Assembly (NCBI GenBank): GCA_947175655.1
Contig: CAMWNQ010000119.1
Coordinates: 1-5,413 of the forward strand
Length of the DNA stretch: 5,413 bases
Direction: 5' to 3'
From: an uncultured Clostridia bacterium
GTDB lineage: Bacteria; Bacillota; Clostridia; Oscillospirales; Ruminococcaceae
Shown here: positions 1 through 5,413 of the stretch, one piece after another
Layout of the letters: each line of letters begins with the position of its first letter
How positions within the stretch are numbered: the stretch's first letter is position 1
The notes under the pieces: model-generated
The model's database searches: none
Seen by the model: only the letters and a program-made list of their open reading frames with translations
What the model was told of the DNA's origin: nothing
Position numbers and translations under genes: made by a program

Positions 1-18
1 TAAATATATTGATTACGA

Positions 19-73
19 AAGACATTAAGAAAAAATAACTTACTAAAATATTTCAAGAAGTAAGACATTAAGA
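19..73 (+). repeat. 12-bp direct repeat in the pectate lyase leader, possible regulator site
   Basis: AAGACATTAAGA occurs perfectly at 19-30 and again at 62-73, a period of 43 bp, or about four helical turns, which would put both copies on the same DNA face. The match extends to 14 of 16 bases over 15-30 and 58-73. Exactly 17 bp after the GACATT core of each copy is a hexamer resembling a -10 box: TAAAAT at 44-49 and TAATAT at 87-92. The copies could therefore be the -35 parts of tandem promoters or paired sites for an activator. The repeat is directly visible; any function is inferred, and chance -10-like hexamers are common in such AT-rich DNA. Confidence 0.6.
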
Positions 74-92
74 GGGCAATAATTAATAATAT
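21..92 (+). promoter_or_regulatory. Putative tandem promoter region of the pectate lyase gene
   Basis: Two candidate promoters share the layout GACATT, 17 bp, -10-like hexamer: 21-26 with 44-49 (TAAAAT, 5 of 6 to TATAAT) and 64-69 with 87-92 (TAATAT, 4 of 6). Neither -35 is a good sigma-A TTGACA match, so if real they would need an activator or another sigma factor. The real promoter could also lie upstream of the window. No riboswitch or leader peptide was recognised in bases 1-116. Confidence 0.35.
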
Positions 93-102
93 TGAATTAG
101 TT

Positions 103-107
103 AGGAG
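103..107 (+). promoter_or_regulatory. Ribosome binding site of the pectate lyase gene
   Basis: AGGAG, within TTAGGAGT, lies 9 nt before the ATG at 117. It is the only strong Shine-Dalgarno match in the leader, and the encoded N-terminus immediately reads as a signal peptide (MKNRNLKKR followed by a hydrophobic stretch), so this start is well supported. Confidence 0.9.
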
Positions 108-116
108 TAATTTATA

Positions 117-3100
117 ATGAAAAACAGAAATCTTAAAAAAAGAATAGCATCAATTGCAACTTCAGCCGTTATGCTCGCAGGACTTGGAGTTTCAACATCA
201 GACATTATGGGAAATACATATGTTGCAAACAATATTATGACAGTTTCTGCTGCAAGCAGTGTTTCTATAACAGAATGTGCTGGATATGCAGAAGCAGGTT
301 ATGTACAATGGTCACCTGTTGATAATGCAACCGGATATAATGTTTATTGTGATGGCAATCAGATTGATTCAATGCTTATAAGACAGTATTCAGGATATTT
401 CAGAGCTGACGCTGTAGGTCTTACAGCCGGAAATCATACCATTAAAGTTGTTCCGGTGATAAACGGTAAGGAAGATTTATCAAAGAGTGCTGAAAGTACA
501 GCAAGCGTTTACGCTCATGACAGAAGCGGATATGCTTTTGAAGATGGTCATACACCTGGTGCTTACAAGGCAGATGGTACACTTAAGGAAAATGCGATTG
601 TTGTTTATGTAACAAATGACAATAAAGATACTGTTACAGTAAAGCTCAATGCTCAGGGTAAGGGTGATGTAGATTGTACAGGTATTCAGAATATTATTCT
701 TGGATATAAAAAAGGCAAGGAAACACGTCCGATTGCTATCAGAATTATCGGCAATGTTACAGACCCATCAGTTCTTACAAATGGCGACCTTTATGTTGAC
801 ACAGCTACAGCTGGCATGACTATTGAAGGTATTGGTAATGATGCTACATTCAACGGTTATGGTCTTGTAATGAAAAATGCTGTTGATGTTGAGGTAAGAA
901 ATATCGGCTTTATGAATTGTGACAGTAAAGAAAAAGATGACTGTGGTCTCCAGCAGGGAAACTCATATTGCTGGGTACATAATTGTGACTTTTTCTACGG
1001 CAATGCGGGTTCAGATTCAGACCAGGCTAAGGGCGACGGTGCTCTTGATACAAAGAAATCACATCATATAACACACTCCTACAATCACTTCTTTGATAAC
1101 GGAAAGTGCAATCTTCAGGGTGCAAATGAAAGCGATACATCAAATTACATTACATATCACCACAACTGGTATGACCATTCCGATTCACGTCATCCGAGAG
1201 TAAGAGTTGCAACAGTTCATGTATACAATAACTACTATGACGGTAATTCAAAATATGGTATTGGTTCAACTACAGATTCAGACATATTTGCTGAAAATAA
1301 CTATTTCAGAAACTGCAAATATCCTATACTTACAGCTATGCAGGGTTCAGATCTTAAATATGCTGATAATGTTGACAAGGGTAGTGTTTTTGGTGGCGAG
1401 GACGGCGGATTTGTAAAGGCTTATGGCAACTATATGGAGGGACAGAAAGATTTCATAGCTTATAGTGATGATAATACAAGCTATGACGCTTATGTAGTAT
1501 CTTCAAGAGATGAGAAAGTTCCGTCAACTGCAAAAGCAAAAAAAGGCGGGGCAACGTACAACAACTTTGATACGGCAGGCGATTTCTACAGCTATAACGT
1601 TGATGCAACTGAAGATGTTCCAGCAATTGTAACATCTAAAGCCGGAAGAGTAAACGGCGGTGACTTTAAGTGGACTTTTGATAATTCCGTTGACGATGAA
1701 AGCTATGCAGTAAATCAGGCTCTTAAAGATGCGCTTACCAGCTATAAAGATTCAATAATTGCAATAGGCAGTGGATTTAAAGAGGATACAGGCACAAATC
1801 CTCCAGTAGTTACAACAGCAATAACTACAAATAAGCCAGTAGCAACAACTGTTACAACTAAAACCGTAACACCTCCTGTAACACAGACTCCTGTTGTTGG
1901 TGCAGATGTGATTTACTGTTCACCATCAGGCAAGGGTGATGGTAAAACTATGGAAACTCCTACTGATGTACTTTCAGCTATTGCATCAGTAAAAGCCGGC
2001 GGTACTATATATCTTCTTGAAGGTACTTATAAATTCAGTGAAATGATTCTTATTGATGATTCTAACAATGGTAAGGCTGGAGCAATGAAAACAATTTCAG
2101 CTTATCCGGGAGCTAAAGTAGTATGGGATTTCTCTGGTCAGGGTGCAGCAGACGGTGCTAAGAGAGGTGTTACACTTGATGGTGATTACTGGCACTTCTA
2201 TGGCTTTGAAATAACAAAGGCTGCTGATAATGGTATGCTTCTTTCAGGTAATAATAACAAGATTGAAATGATGGTATTCAATGATAATCAGGATACAGGA
2301 CTTCAGATTTCAAGATATAATACAAAGGCTACTACAATAGCTGACTGGCCATCAAATAATTTGATTCTTAACTGTACATCAAAAAATAACTGTGATGATG
2401 CAACAATGGAAAATGCTGACGGATTTGCTGCAAAGCTTACTTGTGGTGAAGGAAATGTATTTGATGGATGTATGGCATACAATAACTCAGATGACGGCTG
2501 GGATTTATTTGCAAAATCTGAAACAGGTCCTATAGGCGTAGTAACAATTAAAAACAGTGCTGCGTTCAGAAACGGTTTCACAGAATTTGGTGAAGGCTAT
2601 GGCGATTGCGACGGTAACGGATTTAAGCTCGGCGGTTCTGGAGTAGGTTCAGCCCATATTGTAGAAAACTGTCTTGCTTTTGAAAATCTCAACTGCGGAT
2701 TTACTGATAATAACAATCCTAAGCTTGGAAAATTGAAAGATTCTACAGCAGTAAATAATGGTGGAGGCGGAAATGGTAAGCCTAATATCTCCTGTTATCG
2801 TTGTACTGATAATGGATGCGATTTTGATAATTTAATGTCTTACTATGATACATCTGCTTATATTTCTGATTCAAAACTTGCTCTTAAACCGGCAAACGAT
2901 AAGTATGTTGGTACATATGCTAATGGTGTTTACTATAACAGCGGTTATTATAGAGTAGATGCTGATACAGCAGTAAAAAACAATGAAAAAATAGGTACTA
3001 AATTTGAAGGACCTAAATCATCTGATTTTGTTTCAACATCAAAAGCTTCAGCACAGGGTACAGACTTCCATACATCTTGGAGAAACTCTGACGGCAGTAT

Positions 3101-3461
3101 AAATACAAACGGTTTCTTTGAAACGGCTTCAAACAGCGAATTCAAATCTATAGGTTATCACTTCGATTCAGTAAGTGTAACTCCTGTAGTAACAACAGCA
3201 ATTACTACAAATAAGCCTAACGATACAACGACTACTACTACAAAAGCAGGTAGCAAGGGTCTTAAGGGCGATGCTAATAATGACGGTTTAGTAGACGTTG
3301 CTGACGTTGTTGCGATAGCTGCATTTGTTGGAAATGCTGATGCCAATAAACTTTCAGAACAGGGCATTGCTAATGCTGATGTTCATTCAACTGGAAATGG
3401 TCTTGATGCTAATGATGCTCTTATGGTTCAGCAGTATCTTGCAAAGATTGTTACTTGGTAA
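117..3461 (+). CDS. Secreted dockerin-bearing double pectate lyase (signal peptide-FN3-like-PL1-PL9-dockerin)
   Basis: A complete 1114-residue enzyme predicted to cleave pectate (polygalacturonate) by Ca-dependent beta-elimination after export and attachment to a cellulosome scaffold. Residues 1-46 form a signal peptide (basic start, hydrophobic core about 10-25, likely cleavage near VSA45-A46). Residues about 48-132 are fibronectin-III-like. Residues about 136-555 are a PL1 beta-helix; by hand alignment to Dickeya PelC, D275, D307 and D311 match Ca ligands, K330 matches K190, and R358 and R363 in RHPRVR match R218 and R223. Thr/Pro-rich linker 555-597 leads to a PL9 beta-helix (598-about 1018): D768, D792, D793 and D796 (ADGF and SDDGWD) match the Pel9A Ca site, and K837 in GNGFKLGG matches its catalytic Lys. 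A second Thr linker leads to a dockerin (about 1048-1112). All catalytic residues checked are present, so both modules look active. The ATG start follows an AGGAG site by 9 nt. Module families are confident; exact substrate (endo or exo, methylation) is not. Confidence 0.95.
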   Translation: MKNRNLKKRIASIATSAVMLAGLGVSTSDIMGNTYVANNIMTVSAASSVSITECAGYAEAGYVQWSPVDNATGYNVYCDGNQIDSMLIRQYSGYFRADAVGLTAGNHTIKVVPVINGKEDLSKSAESTASVYAHDRSGYAFEDGHTPGAYKADGTLKENAIVVYVTNDNKDTVTVKLNAQGKGDVDCTGIQNIILGYKKGKETRPIAIRIIGNVTDPSVLTNGDLYVDTATAGMTIEGIGNDATFNGYGLVMKNAVDVEVRNIGFMNCDSKEKDDCGLQQGNSYCWVHNCDFFYGNAGSDSDQAKGDGALDTKKSHHITHSYNHFFDNGKCNLQGANESDTSNYITYHHNWYDHSDSRHPRVRVATVHVYNNYYDGNSKYGIGSTTDSDIFAENNYFRNCKYPILTAMQGSDLKYADNVDKGSVFGGEDGGFVKAYGNYMEGQKDFIAYSDDNTSYDAYVVSSRDEKVPSTAKAKKGGATYNNFDTAGDFYSYNVDATEDVPAIVTSKAGRVNGGDFKWTFDNSVDDESYAVNQALKDALTSYKDSIIAIGSGFKEDTGTNPPVVTTAITTNKPVATTVTTKTVTPPVTQTPVVGADVIYCSPSGKGDGKTMETPTDVLSAIASVKAGGTIYLLEGTYKFSEMILIDDSNNGKAGAMKTISAYPGAKVVWDFSGQGAADGAKRGVTLDGDYWHFYGFEITKAADNGMLLSGNNNKIEMMVFNDNQDTGLQISRYNTKATTIADWPSNNLILNCTSKNNCDDATMENADGFAAKLTCGEGNVFDGCMAYNNSDDGWDLFAKSETGPIGVVTIKNSAAFRNGFTEFGEGYGDCDGNGFKLGGSGVGSAHIVENCLAFENLNCGFTDNNNPKLGKLKDSTAVNNGGGGNGKPNISCYRCTDNGCDFDNLMSYYDTSAYISDSKLALKPANDKYVGTYANGVYYNSGYYRVDADTAVKNNEKIGTKFEGPKSSDFVSTSKASAQGTDFHTSWRNSDGSINTNGFFETASNSEFKSIGYHFDSVSVTPVVTTAITTNKPNDTTTTTTKAGSKGLKGDANNDGLVDVADVVAIAAFVGNADANKLSEQGIANADVHSTGNGLDANDALMVQQYLAKIVTW
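1801..1838 (+). repeat. Linker repeat copy 1 (between PL1 and PL9 modules)
   Basis: This 38-bp stretch lies in the first Thr/Pro-rich linker and encodes PVVTTAITTNKP (residues 563-574). It matches bases 3181-3218 at 34 of 38 positions, with all four differences at third codon positions. Together the two copies bracket the PL9 module. The linker probably acts as a flexible, possibly glycosylated spacer, as Thr-rich linkers usually do in cellulosomal enzymes. Confidence 0.85.
3181..3218 (+). repeat. Linker repeat copy 2 (between PL9 and dockerin modules)
   Basis: This is the second copy of the 38-bp linker repeat, encoding the identical peptide PVVTTAITTNKP (residues 1023-1034). A run of six Thr codons (residues 1037-1042) follows shortly after, then the dockerin. 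The peptide match is exact while the DNA differs at four silent sites. Confidence 0.85.
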
Positions 3462-3518
3462 TCTGGTTGTTATAAAGTAATTGTGAATAGATTTTTTCAA
3501 TCCCTCTTAATTTAATAG

Positions 3519-3550
3519 AAAAAAGCGGTGTCCTTGGACACTGCTTTTTT
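3519..3550. terminator. Bidirectional rho-independent terminator between convergent genes
   Basis: Arms 3519-3532 and 3537-3550 form a 14-bp stem with one G-T wobble (3527 with 3542), closed by a CTTG tetraloop at 3533-3536. The outer six pairs are A-T, giving a U run on either transcript: T3545-3550 for the + strand and the complement of A3519-3524 for the - strand. It starts 57 nt after the lyase stop codon and ends 7 nt beyond the stop codon of the opposing gene, so it can serve both. Confidence 0.9.
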
Positions 3551-3556
3551 ATGTGT

Positions 3557-5332
3557 TTATATTATATTTTTTTCAGAAGCATATGATGAAAGAATATGAC
3601 TTATTATTGTAAGGCAGTTTGTATCTGTAACAGACCATTTTTTAAATCTTTTTATATAATTGTATGATATAAGTCCTTTTATTTCATTATTCTTTTTAAT
3701 AAGATATTGTATCGTTCCAAATATTTTCTGTTCATTAAGTATTTTAAAGGCTTCGTCAGCACGTCCTTCGAGTTCGTTTACATTGTCTATAATCATAATA
3801 CCATTGCTGTTGAATTTTTCCAGATATTTTGGATTAAATAAATATGATGCATTTAGGTTCGGAGTCTCTTTTGTATATGCTTTCATATCATTCATATTTT
3901 CACCGCTGAAAATGCATATGCAGTCTATATTGAATTCTGTTTTTATTTCTTCAAGAATACTATTGATATCAGGGTTATTATTTGATATTATTCTGTCTGC
4001 AAGTGTTCCTATATACTGAATATGTGAAGAAATGCCATTATCATTGCTTATATAGACTATTTTGTTTTCAATATCAGTCTCAACAGTACCATGTTTATTT
4101 ACATCATATATAACATATCTGTTTTTTCCTTTTTCCTGTGCAATAAAAAGAGCTTTATCAGCCTGCATAAATAAAATATCATAATTATCACTATCTGCCG
4201 GATATGTTGAAACTCCTATTGAACAGGTTACGCTTAAATTTTCAATTCGATTTATAAATACCTGTTCTGTTTTGGTTCTTATTGCACGTAGAATTCCTCT
4301 TAAATCTGTTTCATCAATAGTATTTTCAAGTATTATCATAAATCCGCCACCGCTTATACGTCCGGCAAGACCTCTTATTCCTATTTCAGCTTTTATTATA
4401 TTTGCTATTGTATATATGATTTCGTCACCAAAAAGATGACCATATGTGTTGTTCAGGAGAGTGAAGTTATCAATGTCAACAAGAGCAATATTTATATTGT
4501 ATTTTGGCTTTTCTGATATGATTTTCCTTGCATATTCAGTTATGGATTTTTTATTCAGAAGTTCTGAAAGAGAATCATAATTTGATATAATAGTTGTGCT
4601 TTTGTCCTTTGATTTGTTTTTTGATGGTATAACTGATATTACTCCCATAACTTTTTTATTTTGTATATCATTGTATCGTGTTACACCCTTGAACTGATTA
4701 AATTCAAAACTTTTTCCATATGTAAATACGCTTGATTCAATATCATAGTCAAATCTGTATTTTCCATTCTGAATATCAAGACAAAGATTATTAAATGCTT
4801 CTATATATTCAGGTCGTATATATTTTTTTGATATTGTTTTCTTTCTCCAGACTTCTAAATCTTCATTGATAATTGTAATTTCCCTGAAGCAGTCAAAGAG
4901 ATATATTTTTATAATTTTTGTTTCAAAGCTGTATTCAAATGCGAGGTCGTGAATCATACTTAAAAGATGTCTGTATTCTCCTATAAGATATTCACGATCA
5001 TAAACTAGTGTTTCGAGAGAAAATATATCATTCAGTGTTATTCTGTATTGTTTATCTGTTTTTTTTACAGATGCCAGAAACCATCTGAATTTTGAAGATA
5101 TTCCCTTCATTCTTAAAACTATCTTTTCGGTATCGCCTTTTTCAAGATTTTCAAGAGTTTTCTGAAATGATTCAAAATCATCTTTGTGTATAGTGCGTTG
5201 TATTGAATATGTAACATCATTTCCGAAATACCTGAAAAATTCTTCATCAGCACTTTGAGTATGAAAGCTTTCATCAATAATTACAGTTCCTATTGTATAG
5301 CATTGCTGATTAAGTACATTTAAATTATTCAT
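3557..5332 (-). CDS. Cytoplasmic PAS-PAS-GGDEF-GAF signalling protein with a degenerate GGDEF site
   Basis: A complete 591-residue protein of the diguanylate cyclase family without signal peptide or membrane segments, so likely a cytoplasmic sensor. Residues about 1-104 look like a PAS domain (IHKDDFESF, then a sheet ending KFRWFLASV), and about 118-236 like a second, PAS_3-type one. The GGDEF domain spans about 250-410: DSLSELLNKK opens it, D286-I-D288 and YGHLFGDE are the normal metal and substrate region, and SIGVS and ADKAL close it. The signature itself reads SGGGF (327-331), so the two acidic residues of GG(D/E)EF are gone; the aligned upstream I-site RxxD is also absent. Diguanylate cyclase activity is therefore unlikely, and a receptor, scaffold or purely sensory role is inferred. 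Residues about 440-588 look like a GAF domain. The ATG at 5332 is chosen because GGAAGTGAT precedes it; an in-frame GTG at 5347 (five residues more) overlaps that site. PAS and GAF calls are from pattern only. Confidence 0.87.
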   Translation of the reverse strand: MNNLNVLNQQCYTIGTVIIDESFHTQSADEEFFRYFGNDVTYSIQRTIHKDDFESFQKTLENLEKGDTEKIVLRMKGISSKFRWFLASVKKTDKQYRITLNDIFSLETLVYDREYLIGEYRHLLSMIHDLAFEYSFETKIIKIYLFDCFREITIINEDLEVWRKKTISKKYIRPEYIEAFNNLCLDIQNGKYRFDYDIESSVFTYGKSFEFNQFKGVTRYNDIQNKKVMGVISVIPSKNKSKDKSTTIISNYDSLSELLNKKSITEYARKIISEKPKYNINIALVDIDNFTLLNNTYGHLFGDEIIYTIANIIKAEIGIRGLAGRISGGGFMIILENTIDETDLRGILRAIRTKTEQVFINRIENLSVTCSIGVSTYPADSDNYDILFMQADKALFIAQEKGKNRYVIYDVNKHGTVETDIENKIVYISNDNGISSHIQYIGTLADRIISNNNPDINSILEEIKTEFNIDCICIFSGENMNDMKAYTKETPNLNASYLFNPKYLEKFNSNGIMIIDNVNELEGRADEAFKILNEQKIFGTIQYLIKKNNEIKGLISYNYIKRFKKWSVTDTNCLTIISHILSSYASEKNII

Positions 5333-5342
5333 ATCGAATATT

Positions 5343-5351
5343 ATCACTTCC
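5343..5351 (-). promoter_or_regulatory. Ribosome binding site deciding the start of the GGDEF-family gene
   Basis: On the - strand GGAAGTGAT matches the extended anti-Shine-Dalgarno complement GGAGGTGAT at 8 of 9 bases and sits 10 nt before the ATG at 5332. The alternative GTG codon (5347-5345) lies inside this motif and has only a weak purine stretch upstream, so the ATG is preferred. Spacing measured from GGAAG is long at 14 nt, which leaves some doubt. Confidence 0.65.
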
Positions 5352-5361
5352 GTTCTTAAAT

Positions 5362-5389
5362 ATTATAATTATTATAATATATATCAAAA
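5362..5389 (-). promoter_or_regulatory. Putative promoter of the GGDEF-family gene
   Basis: On the - strand a perfect TATAAT lies at 5367-5362, about 30 nt before the ATG, with TTTTGA at 5389-5384 as a weak -35 at 16-bp spacing. Two further perfect TATAAT hexamers occur at 5376-5371 and 5398-5393. The AT richness makes it unclear which one is used, and the leader would be short, roughly 20-25 nt from the nearest one. Confidence 0.45.
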
Positions 5390-5413
5390 GAAATTATAAG
5401 ACTTTACAAACTA

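Noticed and set aside
38..64. Short inverted repeat, CTTACT at 39-44 and AGTAAG at 59-64, in the lyase leader
   Set aside because: Only 6 bp with a 14-nt loop in AT-rich DNA; it does not extend and is likely to arise by chance.
1..116. Possible cyclic di-GMP riboswitch or other structured leader, considered because of the neighbouring GGDEF-family gene
   Set aside because: The leader is AT-rich with no conserved riboswitch core or stable stems that I could recognise, and the two genes are convergent rather than co-transcribed.
1207..1416. 69-codon reading frame on the + strand inside the lyase gene
   Set aside because: It lies entirely within the PL1 coding region in another frame, has no ribosome binding site of note, and encodes nothing recognisable.
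1453..1635. Antisense 60-codon frame within the lyase gene
   Set aside because: It is a shadow of a well-supported coding region, with a low-complexity Leu/His-rich product.
2303..2581. Antisense 92-codon frame opposite the PL9 module
   Set aside because: The PL9 frame carries conserved catalytic motifs across this stretch; the antisense product resembles no family I know.
3158..3367. Antisense 69-codon frame opposite the linker and dockerin, with a run of valines
   Set aside because: The Val run is simply the antisense reading of the Thr codons in the linker; the dockerin motifs show the + strand is coding.
3660..4019. 119-codon + strand frame with a hydrophobic, membrane-like product
   Set aside because: It lies opposite the GAF-like end of the signalling gene; hydrophobic translations are typical of antisense frames in AT-rich genes, and no ribosome binding site was seen.
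5333..5347. GTG start at 5347 giving a 596-residue signalling protein
   Set aside because: The GTG is inside the best Shine-Dalgarno match, which fits the ATG at 5332 better. It is not fully excluded because the spacing to the ATG is long.

Overview
The window looks like part of the chromosome of a low-GC, fibre-degrading gut or rumen Firmicute, most likely a Ruminococcus-type member of the Oscillospiraceae. The evidence is the AT-rich base composition, strong AGGAG-type ribosome binding sites, Thr-rich linkers, and a large secreted polysaccharide lyase that ends in a dockerin, the plug module of cellulosomes. The second half of the dockerin has the lengthened, non-clostridial loop pattern familiar from Ruminococcus flavefaciens-type dockerins. 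I cannot name the species from the sequence alone.

Layout: (1) bases 1-116 are an AT-rich leader with a perfect 12-bp direct repeat, promoter-like hexamers and a good Shine-Dalgarno site. (2) Bases 117-3461, + strand, encode one complete 1114-residue modular enzyme: signal peptide, fibronectin-III-like domain, PL1 pectate lyase, Thr-rich linker, PL9 pectate lyase, second Thr-rich linker, dockerin. (3) Bases 3462-3556 are a short intergenic gap with a hairpin flanked by A and T runs, which can terminate transcription from both sides. (4) Bases 3557-5332, - strand, encode a soluble PAS-PAS-GGDEF-GAF signalling protein whose GGDEF active site is degenerate (SGGGF). (5) Bases 5333-5413 are its AT-rich promoter region.

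How the genes relate: they converge on a shared terminator and are not an operon, so adjacency gives no strong reason to link them. The lyase should be exported and docked onto a cohesin scaffold, where two unrelated beta-helix lyases on one chain would cleave pectate by Ca-dependent beta-elimination. The GGDEF-family protein should be a cytoplasmic sensor, probably no longer able to make cyclic di-GMP.

I found no mobile element, CRISPR array, tRNA or rRNA, and no clear sign of a wholly new system. The observations most worth checking are the repeat upstream of the lyase, the near-identical linkers flanking the PL9 module, and the degenerate GGDEF site.
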